A stretch of 64,000 nt of DNA, from assembly GCA_032017425.1 (NCBI GenBank), contig DALZPW010000008.1. The stretch is one strand, 5' to 3'. The DNA is from Faucicola tetraodonis. Lineage in GTDB: Bacteria > Pseudomonadota > Gammaproteobacteria > Pseudomonadales > Moraxellaceae. The position numbers and the translations under genes were made by a program. Positions 33,542 through 43,506 of the stretch are shown here, piece by piece (within the stretch, counting starts at the first letter, position 1; each line of letters opens with the position of its first letter). The notes under the pieces were generated by a model. That model was not told where the DNA came from. It did no database searches and saw nothing but the letters and a program-made list of their open reading frames with translations.

Positions 33542-34768
33542 ATTATTGGTTTCTATCGTGATTGCCTGCTCAAGTGATAAAGCTAATTCAAGTTGTTCAT
33601 CGGTCAATATGACATAAATTTGTTTGTCATCGTCTGAGTTGATTCGTAAAATCGGCACATCAATACGACCATCGATATTTTTATCGGCATCCAAACTAAA
33701 ACCTAAAAAATCGAGTTGTTCGACAATCATCTGACGGATAATCGCCGACTGCTCACCTATCCCTGCGGTAAAGATAAGCGCATCACAGCCTTTCATACTA
33801 ACCATCAGGCTTGCGATTTCTTTGGCGGCATGCGTGGCAAAATACGCCAATGCAAATTTGGCGCGTGGGTCATCGCTCGCGAGCAAATCACGCACGTCAT
33901 TGCTAATTTCAGATAAACCAAGCAACCCCGACTCTTTATATAGGCATTGGTTCATTTGCTCGAGCGTCCAACCTTGCTCGACCATATATAAAATCACCCC
34001 AGCATCCAAATGACCCGGACGGGTACCCATTGGCACGCCATCTAATCCACTAAAGCCAAAGGTACTGTCTTTCGACTCGCCATTGTCGACCGCGGTGATA
34101 CTACAGCCACTACCCAAATGCGCGATGATTAAGCGTTTTTTGGCAATCTTTGGGAGATAAGTTTCAAGTTTGCGCATAATCGCCTGATACGATAAACCAT
34201 GAAAGCCATAACAGCGCACGCCTTGATCGCGCAGCGATTTTGGCAGCGCATAGCTAGACCAAATCTCTGGGCGATGGTAGTGAAAGGCGGTATCAAAGGC
34301 AGCGATGTGCACCAGGTTTTTATCCATGGCTTGCAGCGCGTTGACCACAGATAGGGCGGGGGGCTGATGTAGCGGACAAATCGGTGATAACTCCACCAAA
34401 TGCGCCATCACTGTCTCGTTAATCACCACAGGAAAATGATAGCGTTTGCCACCATGAACCACTCGGTGGATACAGACAATCTCACGCGCGGGAAAGGCCT
34501 GTTTGACACGAGTAAACAAGCTTACCGCGGTGTCTGTCAGGCTATCTTGGGGTTCCCAGTCAGACAAAGATTGTGGCATGGCGTGCCAGACTTTGTTTTT
34601 GGTTTTTAGATTGATATTGACATCAAACAAGGGTGACCACGCAAGGGGGGATGAGTCGACTGCCTTAGCCGTGTCATACGCCGCCATTTTGATAGTCGCT
34701 GAACCTACGTTAAAAGTCACCACAATCGGGTGAGTCGAGTCAGTATGCCTCATTACAGAATCGTTCAT
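33539..34768 (-). CDS. ackA: Acetate kinase
   Basis: A 409-residue cytoplasmic kinase that interconverts acetyl-phosphate plus ADP with acetate plus ATP. Motifs: VTFNVGSATIK (substrate/adenine fold start), HRVVHGGKRY, AFDTAFHYHRPE, YGFHGLSYQ, HLGSGCSITAV and FTAGIGEQS. The start at 34768 has GAGGTG nine bases away; a longer frame to 34879 runs into the neighbour. It is 40 bases downstream of a phosphotransacylase gene, forming an acetate activation or overflow pair. A terminator overlaps its stop. Confidence 0.94.
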   Translation of the reverse strand: MNDSVMRHTDSTHPIVVTFNVGSATIKMAAYDTAKAVDSSPLAWSPLFDVNINLKTKNKVWHAMPQSLSDWEPQDSLTDTAVSLFTRVKQAFPAREIVCIHRVVHGGKRYHFPVVINETVMAHLVELSPICPLHQPPALSVVNALQAMDKNLVHIAAFDTAFHYHRPEIWSSYALPKSLRDQGVRCYGFHGLSYQAIMRKLETYLPKIAKKRLIIAHLGSGCSITAVDNGESKDSTFGFSGLDGVPMGTRPGHLDAGVILYMVEQGWTLEQMNQCLYKESGLLGLSEISNDVRDLLASDDPRAKFALAYFATHAAKEIASLMVSMKGCDALIFTAGIGEQSAIIRQMIVEQLDFLGFSLDADKNIDGRIDVPILRINSDDDKQIYVILTDEQLELALSLEQAITIETNN

Positions 34769-34808
34769 GCTAGTCACCTCAATTAATCTCAAGTAACCTG
34801 AATTAACA

Positions 34809-35723
34809 TCAAGCTTGTTTACGCTTTTGCGCAACGTAGGCGCCAAGGGCAATAGAATACAGGCGGTCGAGTTCATCATCCGAACGACTGGTCAACACAA
34901 TCGGCACTTTTGAACCCATGACAATGCCAGCGGCTTTAGCTTCGCCCAAATAAATTAACTGTTTACCTAGCATATTGCCCGCTTCTAAGTCAGGTACCAG
35001 TAAAATATCGACATCGCCGGTGACAGGTGAGTGGATATGTTTGATATCCGCAGACTGTTGGCTAATCGCATTGTCAAACGCTAAGGGTCCATCAAGCAAG
35101 GCGCCGGTGATTTGACCCCGGTCTGCCATTTTGCATAACGCCGCGGCATCAATGGTCGATTGCATTTGCGGTTTGACTTCTTCAACCGCTGCCAAGATGG
35201 CTACTTTAGGCTGCGCAATGTCTAGCGCGTGCGCGAAATCAATCGCATTTTGCAAAATGTCTTTTTTGGTCAGCAAATCTGGCACCACGTTGAGTGCGCA
35301 ATCGGTCAAGGTCAAAAGCTTGTGATACGTGGGACTTTCCATTAACCACACGTGGCTCATACGGCGCTCGGTGCGTAGGTTTTGGGTTTTATCAATCAGA
35401 ACACCCATTAACTCATCGGTATGCACCGAACCTTTGATGATAAAGTCGGCTTGCTGTTCACGAACCATTTTTGCGGCGATTTCAACCGCGTCATGGCTAT
35501 GCTCAGCATCCACTAACATAAAGCCTGAAATATCTAAATTGGCGTCAGTAGCGGCTTTTTCGATTTTGTGTTTTGGACCGATCAAAATCGGGGTGATGAT
35601 GTGGTGCTGATGTGCTTGAATACAAGATTGCAAGATGATATCGGTAGTAGGATGCACCACCACGGCGGGGAGAGGCGAGACAAAGCGCCCTTGTGCTAAA
35701 AGCTGCGAAAGTTTGGTTAACAT
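34809..35723 (-). CDS. Phosphate acetyl/butyryltransferase family protein
   Basis: A 304-residue protein of the PTA_PTB family in its short form, without the N-terminal P-loop domain of gammaproteobacterial Pta. Signatures include IIKGSVHTDELM, RMSHVWLM and the C-terminal DILLVPDLEAGNMLGKQL with IVMGSKVPIVLTSRSD. It would convert acyl-CoA to acyl-phosphate for the adjacent kinase. AAGGG seven bases before the ATG at 35723 fixes the start. Whether acetyl or butyryl is preferred cannot be read from sequence; ackA next door favours acetyl or a range of short chains. Confidence 0.88.
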   Translation of the reverse strand: MLTKLSQLLAQGRFVSPLPAVVVHPTTDIILQSCIQAHQHHIITPILIGPKHKIEKAATDANLDISGFMLVDAEHSHDAVEIAAKMVREQQADFIIKGSVHTDELMGVLIDKTQNLRTERRMSHVWLMESPTYHKLLTLTDCALNVVPDLLTKKDILQNAIDFAHALDIAQPKVAILAAVEEVKPQMQSTIDAAALCKMADRGQITGALLDGPLAFDNAISQQSADIKHIHSPVTGDVDILLVPDLEAGNMLGKQLIYLGEAKAAGIVMGSKVPIVLTSRSDDELDRLYSIALGAYVAQKRKQA

Positions 35724-35926
35724 CGTGTTGCCCTTATGAGTTGACATAAATAACACTGAGCACTCAGGTTTTGATTAAGCGAGCGGTAAACATTGACATA
35801 AACAGTAGTATGAACCCATGACATGACAGCAAGATGAATCGGTTGTTACGGTGTGTTTGCCGCGCCGCTTAACTTATTAGCTTAGCTTATCTTAACTTAA
35901 TTTGGCTTAACCAAAGCTAGCCTGAG

Positions 35927-38900
35927 TCAACTAATCTCGGTAATACCGGCACCGATAATTTTACTGATGCCCCCTGTTTGCGGCACTACTTGGATTTGAC
36001 TGCTGATTCTATCTTTCAGCGCCTGAATATGGGAAATCACCCCAATTAGCTTGCCCGATTGCTGTAGGTTGGTTAGGGTGTCGAGCGCTACATCGAGTGC
36101 TTCTTCATCCAGCGTACCAAAGCCTTCATCCAAAAACAGCGAATCTACTTGCATGCGGTGACTGGCCATATTTGACAGTCCCAATGCAAGCGACAAGCTG
36201 ATAATAAAACTCTCACCGCCTGATAGATTTTTACTGGTACGGATTTGCCCGCCTTGGTAATTGTCCATCACATTGAGCATCAAGGGCTGCTCGCTATCAG
36301 CTATCAGTAAATAACGGTCGCTCATTTTTTTGAGCTGTTCATTGGCATGGGCAACCATGATATTAAAGGTCAAGCCTTGGGCAAAGTTACGAAATTTTTT
36401 GCCATCGCTTGAACCAATCAATTGATGCAATACCTTCCATTCTTCGGTATGGTTGCGCTGTTGGTTGATGGCATCTAATAGTTGCTGCTGATTTTGTTTA
36501 AGGGCTTCATTGGCTGCTAGCTGCTGCTCAACGGCGCCCAATTGTTTTTGATCCTCGCTAAATTGCTGTTGCAATTGCCCAAGCGCATCAAGCAATTGCT
36601 CAAGTGACAGCGCAGTTTGGGGATGATCGAGTAACTGCTGCTGTATGCGTTTGGCTTCAGACAGTAGGTTATGATTGCGCTGCTGACTATCATGGAGTTG
36701 ATTGGCAAGCTGTTGTAAGCGTTCCCGCTCGGTATCGACCAAAACCGCAGCGCGATAATCGGCGTCATCCACAAAACCCAATGTCGCAAAACGCTGCTGA
36801 ATATCGGCTTGTAGGGTTTGCTGGGCAATTTTTAGTTGGGTAGTGCTAGTGGTCAAAGATGCGATTTGTTGTTGCAAAATCTGCAGCTGACTTAGCTGCT
36901 CATGAAAAGCTGTTTGGCTGGCTTGATAATCCTGCAAAGCCTGATTTTTTGCTTGGACTAATGCGTGAGAGACGATGTCTACCGCTTGTTCGCCAAACAA
37001 GGCGTATCGCTGCGCCTGTAGCTCGCTAATCTCTCGCGCCAATGCTTGCTGTCGCTGACGGGCTTGGTGTTGATTTTGGGTTAAATGTTGCTGATCTGCC
37101 ACCAATCGGGTGAGCGTTTGCTCAATACCTGTGATGGTGTCATTGATATGGCTAAGCTTAGTTTCTAATCCTTGATAGCGCTGTAAAAGTTGCGCAAGGG
37201 TATCGATATGCTGATTTAATTGGGCATTCGCATCCTGTGTGGTATCAAAGCTAAAAGTGCGTTCGCGCGTTGCAAACGGCATCAGCAACGTGTCAATGCG
37301 CTGCATTACTTGATGTTGCTTATCGGCGATAACCAATTGCTGGGCATCAATATCGCGGATTCTGTCTTGGCGATGTTGCTGCTGATTGTGTAGCAGGGTT
37401 TGTTGCTGCAAAACATCATGGTATTGCTCGGTTAATGTGGCTAATCGCTGCTGGGTTTGCTGCTGCTCGGATTGTACGGCTTCGATTTGCGTCAGTGACT
37501 CTTGCAGTGCTACCAAAGCCTGCTGATTGTTGGTTTTTTCAGTCTGGATTGTCGTCGCCAATGTTTGAACGGCTTGGTGGTCTATATCATTATCAGCGTT
37601 AGAGGCTGTAACGGACGGTAATGTTTCAATTGCCTGTTGTACAGGCTTAGCATGTATAAGGTGTTGGCTGGCAAGCTGTAATTGATTTAATAAGCGTTGG
37701 TTGTGTGCCTGTAGGTGCTGCAAATGCTCATTGAGCTGTTGCTGGTTATTTGTGAGTGCATGCTCTTCAAGTAATAACTGCTGTAATTGGCGATTGATGT
37801 TATCAAGCCGTTGTTTGGCAATCGCTAATTGTTGCTCGGTATCATCGGGCGTGTAGGGCTGATGGGTGGCGAAAGGATGCGCGGTTGACCCACACAGCGG
37901 GCAAGGTTCGCCGTGGCGTAATTTATCGCGCTCCTCGGTTAAATTTTGAATTTTTGCCAATAAAATCAAGTTGCGGTTTAACAATTCGACAGTCTGCTCG
38001 GCGGCTTGTTGCTGCTGCTCGCTAGTTAGTCGTTGGCTAGCAATCTGAGCCAATTGAGTTTGACCATCGGCTAATTGCTGCGCAAATTGTTGATAGTGTT
38101 GTAGGTTGGTTTGCCAAGTCTGCACATCGCTTTGCATGGCGGCAAGCTGCTGGTCGGTTTGCCAATAAATTTCAACCTGCTGTCGCAATGCTGCTGCCGA
38201 CTGCCCTTGTGTCAGATGATGTAAGTGACTGGTTTGGCTCTCTAAGTTTTGTCGATGCTCAGAAATTTGTGATTGCAACTGCGTGAGCTGTGATTGCAGA
38301 GCGCTGGCTTGCTGCTCATTGTGCTGAAAATCACCCTGTAGCTGCTGCTGTTCGTTGACTAAAGCCTGCGCTTGTTCACTGAGTGCTTGGCTAGATTCCT
38401 GTAGTTGGGTAAGGGAGGCCAATGTTTGAGGCAAGGTTGTTGCCTGGGGGATTTGCTGCTGCGCTTGGATGAACTGCTCACGCTGTGTTTGCTGGCTAAC
38501 AAGCTGCTGCTGCTGACTATCAATGCTTTGGGCATTATGCGCCAATTGCTCACTAAGCTGTGACAACTGCTGCGCAATCTCTTGAGCGTACTGATTTTTT
38601 TGCCCAAGGGTAGTGTCAAGCTTGCGCACTTGGTTTAATAACATTTGGGCCTGTTGCCAGTCGTTTTCGGTTTGCTGGGCTTGTGCTTGACGCTCATCTT
38701 GGTTTTTTTGAGCAAGCTGGTAATTGCGTTCGGCGGTGGGTAGTTGGTGTTGGTAACCCGCAAGCTCACTGAGCTGTGCAGTCAATAAATCGCGCTGATA
38801 ATCAAGTTTTTTAATATCACCCGACACTTCAAGGGCTTTTAGTGCGCGCTGTAGTCGGGTTTTTTGTGGGGCGAATTGGCTTTCTTGCTCGGCAAGGTCG

Positions 38901-39712
38901 CGTGCTTCATGCTCAAGTTGGTGAATTTGGTGCGTGTATGCGTCAAGGTTTTGTCGCCATAGCTTATCAGACTCGATTTTGGTCATGGCGGTTTTGGTTT
39001 GATTGACGATGTCCACCAAGGCGTTTTTTTGTGAGGTTAGGCTTTGTACTTCTTCATCAGATAACACCGTCATGCCTGATAAGCGATCCGTGAGGGTCTT
39101 AAGTTCAGCGTCTGATTGGGTTTTAAACTCGTGTACTTTTTTTGAGATATCGCCATAGATTTCGGTGCCGGTGATTTCTTCGAGCAGATTGGAGCGCTCA
39201 TCGCTATTGGCTTGCAAAAAAGCGGCAAAACTGCCTTGCGCCAGTAGCATGGCACGGGTAAAACGGTCAAAATCCATGCCGGTGAATTCAGCGACCAGTT
39301 TTCTAGTTTTTCTGGTTTGGGTTTCAAGCGGTGGTAAATCTGCAGCGTCATCGGTAAAAGGGGCGATTTCGTGCATCGGCGATTGCAAGTTGCCTTCGGG
39401 TTTTTTTCTGGCGCGCTTTTGTAGCCAGGTACAGCGATAACTGCCACTTTTGGTGGCAAAAATTACTTCGCTTCGACATTCGCCGGTATGGCGTGACATG
39501 AGGTCATTTTTGCTTTGGGTAATCTCGCCCAAGCGTGGCGTCGCACCGTATAAGGCAAGACAAATGGCATCTAAAATGGTGCTTTTACCCGCCCCTGTCG
39601 AACCTGTGATGGCAAAAATACCTTCATCGGCATACGCGGCATGACGAAAGTCAATTTCCCATTCGCCTTGCAATGAATTAAGGTTTTGAAAGCGTAGCTT
39701 TAAGATTCTCAT
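35927..39712 (-). CDS. sbcC: Exonuclease subunit SbcC (Rad50-like ATPase)
   Basis: A 1261-residue SMC-like ATPase. Walker A is ITGSTGAGKSTILDAI near 35; the middle is two very Gln-rich coiled coils joined by a zinc hook GEPCPLCGSTAHPF (about 595-610); the C-terminus has the NLSGGESFIISLSLALGL signature and Walker B SLFLDEGFGTLDEE. With SbcD it cleaves hairpins and protein-blocked DNA ends. It is larger than E. coli SbcC (1048), mostly through extra coiled coil. It overlaps sbcD by four bases (ATGA), so translation is coupled. Confidence 0.96.
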   Translation of the reverse strand: MRILKLRFQNLNSLQGEWEIDFRHAAYADEGIFAITGSTGAGKSTILDAICLALYGATPRLGEITQSKNDLMSRHTGECRSEVIFATKSGSYRCTWLQKRARKKPEGNLQSPMHEIAPFTDDAADLPPLETQTRKTRKLVAEFTGMDFDRFTRAMLLAQGSFAAFLQANSDERSNLLEEITGTEIYGDISKKVHEFKTQSDAELKTLTDRLSGMTVLSDEEVQSLTSQKNALVDIVNQTKTAMTKIESDKLWRQNLDAYTHQIHQLEHEARDLAEQESQFAPQKTRLQRALKALEVSGDIKKLDYQRDLLTAQLSELAGYQHQLPTAERNYQLAQKNQDERQAQAQQTENDWQQAQMLLNQVRKLDTTLGQKNQYAQEIAQQLSQLSEQLAHNAQSIDSQQQQLVSQQTQREQFIQAQQQIPQATTLPQTLASLTQLQESSQALSEQAQALVNEQQQLQGDFQHNEQQASALQSQLTQLQSQISEHRQNLESQTSHLHHLTQGQSAAALRQQVEIYWQTDQQLAAMQSDVQTWQTNLQHYQQFAQQLADGQTQLAQIASQRLTSEQQQQAAEQTVELLNRNLILLAKIQNLTEERDKLRHGEPCPLCGSTAHPFATHQPYTPDDTEQQLAIAKQRLDNINRQLQQLLLEEHALTNNQQQLNEHLQHLQAHNQRLLNQLQLASQHLIHAKPVQQAIETLPSVTASNADNDIDHQAVQTLATTIQTEKTNNQQALVALQESLTQIEAVQSEQQQTQQRLATLTEQYHDVLQQQTLLHNQQQHRQDRIRDIDAQQLVIADKQHQVMQRIDTLLMPFATRERTFSFDTTQDANAQLNQHIDTLAQLLQRYQGLETKLSHINDTITGIEQTLTRLVADQQHLTQNQHQARQRQQALAREISELQAQRYALFGEQAVDIVSHALVQAKNQALQDYQASQTAFHEQLSQLQILQQQIASLTTSTTQLKIAQQTLQADIQQRFATLGFVDDADYRAAVLVDTERERLQQLANQLHDSQQRNHNLLSEAKRIQQQLLDHPQTALSLEQLLDALGQLQQQFSEDQKQLGAVEQQLAANEALKQNQQQLLDAINQQRNHTEEWKVLHQLIGSSDGKKFRNFAQGLTFNIMVAHANEQLKKMSDRYLLIADSEQPLMLNVMDNYQGGQIRTSKNLSGGESFIISLSLALGLSNMASHRMQVDSLFLDEGFGTLDEEALDVALDTLTNLQQSGKLIGVISHIQALKDRISSQIQVVPQTGGISKIIGAGITEIS

Positions 39713-41244
39713 TGCTGCCCCCCTTGCAAGCTTTCAAGCACTTCAGTATATCTCGACCATAGCATGGGTTTTTGCTCTTCTAGCACTTGATGGGCAATTA
39801 GGCAGCGTTCAAACACTTGTGTTGGGTTTAACTCTTCAAGTGATTCATCTATGCGCTGGCTTTGCATCACCTGATCGCGTTTTTGCTGATTTTTGATGCG
39901 TAGTACTTCAAGCCTAGAGTCTTTAACCAGTTCTGCAATTTTTTCTGATAAATCACCCACGACTTCTTGCCCGTCATACACCACTTCAAGCCAAACCGAT
40001 TGTTGGGCTTTTTTTAGGCTGTGTAAGCGGGTTTTGATGGTTTGCCAATCACCTTTGAGCGTTTGTATGGGTTGGAACACAGGAACAGGCAGCGATTGCA
40101 GTAAGGTAGTATCGCTAAGCTTGGCTATATTGTAAGGTTGCCCAATAATTTGTCCATTAGGTTGCCCACTGAGATGATCACTGGGTGTATCATATCCTGC
40201 TTTATGGGTCGCTTGAGCATCAACCTCTGCGTTAATCCCAGCCTCTGCATTTATCGCGCCAAGCATGGATGATTCAGGCAACGCTTCATCCGCAAATAAA
40301 TCCATCGACGTATGGCTCACCATTTTGCGTTTTTTGACAGGGGTTGGCTCAGAAACAAGCGGCTTTTTTTGAATGGTTAAAGTCTGTAATGGCTGTGACA
40401 GTAAATCAGAGTTGGCATCAAATCGCAGCAAATGCACTTGTTTTTGCTGGCGACTTTCACCAAAACCCATGGCAATGGGTGAGCCAGCGTAACGGATGTG
40501 TGGTTGTCCGCCAACCACTTGCGGAATATGTAAATGCCCAAGCGCCACATAGTCAATCTGGGGGTGGAAAATCTCGGCACCGATACTACCAAGTGAGCCG
40601 ACATACAAATCACGCACCCCATCGCCTTCCATCGTTTGCCCGCCGACGGTAAATAAATGCCCCGTTGCCACAATCGGAATGCTACGCTTATATTTGGCTT
40701 GCAGCTGCGCTTGTTGCGCAATAGCAATATCGGCAATCTGTGCATAATGGGCTTTGATGCCTTGGGCAAGTTTGCGTTCTTTATCATCAAGGCGTTCGCC
40801 ATGCCCCACGGTTCGCACATCACGGTCACGCAAGTAGGGCACAGCCATGACAATGAGCTCAGGTTGCCCTGCTTTATCTAATAACGTAATCACTTCGTCA
40901 GTCGGCGTATCTGTCATACTACCGATGATATGGATGTTAAAGGCTTTGAGTAGCTGTTTGGGTGCCTCCAAAAAACTGGCCGAATCATGGTTGCCCGCGA
41001 CGATAATCACATGGCGGCACTCGGTATGGCAAACTTGACTTAAAAAATCATAGTATAAATTTTGCGCTTGGTTACTGGGTGCGGTGGTATCAAAAATATC
41101 CCCTGCAATCAATAGCACATCGACTTTTTGCTCACGCAGCGTCTGTAACTGCCAGTCTAAAAACTGCTTAAATTCATCGTAGCGTGGCTTACCATAAAGC
41201 CTACGCCCCAAATGCCAATCTGATGTATGTAATAAAGTGAGCAT
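39709..41244 (-). CDS. sbcD: Exonuclease subunit SbcD (Mre11-like nuclease)
   Basis: A 511-residue calcineurin-like nuclease. Metal motifs: HTSDWHLGRRLYG, LLIAGDIFDT, IVAGNHDS, TGHLF and ALGHLHIPQ. It is about 110 residues longer than E. coli SbcD because of a low-complexity insert (about residues 300-385, with AINAEAGINAEVDAQA) between the nuclease core and the C-terminal domain. It starts seven bases after the oxyR stop and overlaps sbcC by four bases, indicating an oxyR-sbcD-sbcC transcription unit. Confidence 0.95.
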   Translation of the reverse strand: MLTLLHTSDWHLGRRLYGKPRYDEFKQFLDWQLQTLREQKVDVLLIAGDIFDTTAPSNQAQNLYYDFLSQVCHTECRHVIIVAGNHDSASFLEAPKQLLKAFNIHIIGSMTDTPTDEVITLLDKAGQPELIVMAVPYLRDRDVRTVGHGERLDDKERKLAQGIKAHYAQIADIAIAQQAQLQAKYKRSIPIVATGHLFTVGGQTMEGDGVRDLYVGSLGSIGAEIFHPQIDYVALGHLHIPQVVGGQPHIRYAGSPIAMGFGESRQQKQVHLLRFDANSDLLSQPLQTLTIQKKPLVSEPTPVKKRKMVSHTSMDLFADEALPESSMLGAINAEAGINAEVDAQATHKAGYDTPSDHLSGQPNGQIIGQPYNIAKLSDTTLLQSLPVPVFQPIQTLKGDWQTIKTRLHSLKKAQQSVWLEVVYDGQEVVGDLSEKIAELVKDSRLEVLRIKNQQKRDQVMQSQRIDESLEELNPTQVFERCLIAHQVLEEQKPMLWSRYTEVLESLQGGQQ

Positions 41245-41250
41245 AAAAAA

Positions 41251-42216
41251 TTATGCCTCTGTGGCGGGCTTCGCTGAAGTCATGGACTCAGAGTCTGCGG
41301 TGGCTGGCGCAGATGCCAATTCGCTATCGTGTAACCCTTGGGCAAACAAGCGACCCAATAGATTAACATCATCGACCCGCGCATAATTGAGACGGGTGAC
41401 AAACGCCAAGCGGCGATGCGGACCGGCTTCATTAAGCGGCACTAAAGACACATTGTCAGTTTGCTGGCGCACTTGCCCAGCTGCCATTTGCGGGACTAGC
41501 GTGGTGCCCATACCGCTGATAGCCATTTGAATTAACGTATGCAGGCTCGCTTCACTAAAGGCGTGTTTGACGCGGCTTTTATCCAGATGACACACCGATA
41601 GCGCATGATCGGTCAAACAATGTCCTTCGCCTAGCAGCATCAAGTTACTGTTAGCTAACTCATCAGCATTGATGCTGGGTAAGTTGGCGTGTTTACTGTC
41701 TTTAGCAAATACCGCCAAAAACTTTTCTGACCAAAACTCAAATGATAACATGCCGTCAGTATTATAAGGCAGCGCAATAATGGCGGTATCAATCGCGCCA
41801 TAACGGACTTTTTCAAGCAGTCGCTCAGTTTGTTCTTCTACCACATTGAGCTGAAATTGTGGGAATTGTTGGCGCAGTAGCGGCAATACCTTGGGCAGCA
41901 AAAACGGCGCAATCGTTGGGATGATACCAATCGTCATCGGGTAGGCGAGTGGGGTTTGGTGCGTCTGGGCGCGGGTCACCAAATCATTGACTTCGGCAAA
42001 TATCCGCGTGGCTCGCTCAAGAATTTCCTCCCCAATCGGGGTGATTAGCACTTGCTTGTTGTTACGCTCAAAAATTTGGGTATCAAGCTGCTTTTCCAGC
42101 TCTGCAATCCCCAAGCTTAAAGCAGATTGTGAGATATTGCACTCTTCTGCTGCCCGTTTAAAATGCTTGTATTTGGCAACTGCCAATGCAAATTCTAATT
42201 GTCGTAATGTAATCAT
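41251..42216 (-). CDS. oxyR: Hydrogen peroxide-sensing LysR regulator OxyR
   Basis: A 321-residue LysR regulator. The N-terminal HTH is FKRAAEECNISQSALSLGI. The redox pair is in LLGEGHCLTDHALSVC, with Cys200 and Cys209, the same spacing as Cys199/Cys208 of E. coli OxyR. Peroxide oxidises these to a disulfide and activates genes such as ahpC, which lies 571 bases away and divergent. The C-terminal 25 residues (SELASAPATADSESM...) are a low-complexity tail not needed for function. sbcD follows immediately. Confidence 0.95.
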   Translation of the reverse strand: MITLRQLEFALAVAKYKHFKRAAEECNISQSALSLGIAELEKQLDTQIFERNNKQVLITPIGEEILERATRIFAEVNDLVTRAQTHQTPLAYPMTIGIIPTIAPFLLPKVLPLLRQQFPQFQLNVVEEQTERLLEKVRYGAIDTAIIALPYNTDGMLSFEFWSEKFLAVFAKDSKHANLPSINADELANSNLMLLGEGHCLTDHALSVCHLDKSRVKHAFSEASLHTLIQMAISGMGTTLVPQMAAGQVRQQTDNVSLVPLNEAGPHRRLAFVTRLNYARVDDVNLLGRLFAQGLHDSELASAPATADSESMTSAKPATEA

Positions 42217-42787
42217 GGTTTGAATTTTAACCTTTAAAATAGCGTAAAATCTTCGCTAACGCGTTTTAGTTAAAGATAAATAAAAAGATAAAAAGGTAAA
42301 AAAACTGACGGCTACCCTAGCAAAAAACACGCAAAAGATGCATGCTAAAAACTTCAATCAACCGAATCATTTCAAATTTAGTTTACCATTTTTGTGTGCT
42401 TTTACGAGTGGAATATTTTTTAATCTATCATTAATTTGGTTTTGGTATTGAATTCATTATCGAGTCTTTCAAAATAATTACAAGATAGCCTAAAGATTGA
42501 AACTACAAGGCAAAAACCTCAAGGTTAATTTAAAAATTTAATCAATCAATTAAAAACTTTAAACTAGACTGAATCTTAAATTGTACTAAGATAGACCCAT
42601 CGATAACAACGTTTGGTGTGTAAAAAATAACAACCGACTATAGCCTAACAAGCTAGAAGCCTAAAAAGCTAGGTTGCCAATGACATCAAATTTGTGTTAT
42701 CAATATAGCACTCACTGATTTGGCTTTGTCAAATGGTGATGTTGCTAAATTTTTAACCACAACAATAGCTTATATAAGGAAAAATCC
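42217..42787. other. Divergent oxyR-ahpC regulatory region
   Basis: A 571-base AT-rich region with no gene. A GATAG-acccat-CGATA element at 42590-42605 and CTATAG around 42637 hint at OxyR contacts but match the consensus only partly. A repeated AAGCTAG/AGCCTAA pattern (42641-42674) is another short duplication. Confidence 0.5.
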
Positions 42788-43354
42788 ATGGCTGCAATTA
42801 TCAACCAAACCATTCCAGAATTCAAAACCCAAGCATATGTGAATGGTGAATTCAAAGAAATTTCATCTGATGACGTTAAAGGCAAATGGGCAGTGTTTTT
42901 CTTCTACCCACATGACTTTACTTTTGTTTGCCCAACTGAACTTGAAGACATGGCAGACCATTACGAAGAAATCAAAGCATTAGGCGCGGAAGTGTATGCG
43001 GTATCGACAGACACCCATTTTGTACACAAAGCATGGGCAGATGCGTCACCTGCAATCGCTAAAGTAAAATACCCAATGCTTGGCGACGGTACTGGTAAAA
43101 TCACCCGCGGCTTTAACGTGATGATTGAAGAAGACAACGCTGCCCTTCGTGGTACTTTCTTGGTAGACCCAGACGGTAAAATCAAAGTGGCAGAAATTCA
43201 TGACTTAGGTATCGGTCGTTCTGCCAAAGACTTAATCCGTAAAATCCAAGCGGCTCAATACGTGCGTGACAACGACGGTGAAGTATGTCCAGCGGCATGG
43301 GAAAAAGGTAAAGAAACCTTAAAACCAAGCCTAGATTTAGTAGGTAAAATCTAA
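42788..43354 (+). CDS. ahpC: Alkyl hydroperoxide reductase subunit C (peroxiredoxin)
   Basis: A 188-residue two-Cys peroxiredoxin that reduces H2O2 and organic peroxides. The peroxidatic Cys is in FYPHDFTFVCPTELEDMA (near 47) and the resolving Cys in DGEVCPAAWEKG (near 166). AAGGAAAAATCC precedes the ATG. Its codon usage is highly biased, as expected for an abundant protein. It is divergent from oxyR and closed by its own terminator. Its reductase AhpF is about 6.4 kb downstream, separated by an insertion-sequence region. Confidence 0.97.
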   Translation: MAAIINQTIPEFKTQAYVNGEFKEISSDDVKGKWAVFFFYPHDFTFVCPTELEDMADHYEEIKALGAEVYAVSTDTHFVHKAWADASPAIAKVKYPMLGDGTGKITRGFNVMIEEDNAALRGTFLVDPDGKIKVAEIHDLGIGRSAKDLIRKIQAAQYVRDNDGEVCPAAWEKGKETLKPSLDLVGKI

Positions 43355-43400
43355 TCTTGATGTTCTAATGTTTCATTGACTGACAATTAGATAAAATTAA

Positions 43401-43436
43401 AAAACCTCAAATTGAAAGATTTGGGGTTTTTTTTAT
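43401..43436 (+). terminator. Terminator of ahpC
   Basis: AAAACCTCAAAT pairs with ATTTGGGGTTTT (one G-U) around TGAAAG, followed by TTTT. Confidence 0.88.
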
Positions 43437-43506
43437 TCAACGACTGTTGTTAACAATGATAAAATCAGCTTCTTTGAAGCTTGAGAAAATAACTGAGAAA
43501 TTAACC

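Noticed and set aside
37400..38700. Highly repetitive CAA/CAG-rich DNA as a non-coding repeat array
   Set aside because: It is the Gln-rich coiled-coil part of sbcC with a clean reading frame.
42590..42640. OxyR-binding site before ahpC
   Set aside because: ATAG-like half-sites are present but the four-part spacing of the consensus is not met; not called as a site.
43437..43506. Thiamin pyrophosphate riboswitch before the CytX-like gene
   Set aside because: I looked for the conserved CTGAGA and GGGAA-type segments; only a stray CTGAGA occurs, without the rest of the fold, directly after the ahpC terminator.
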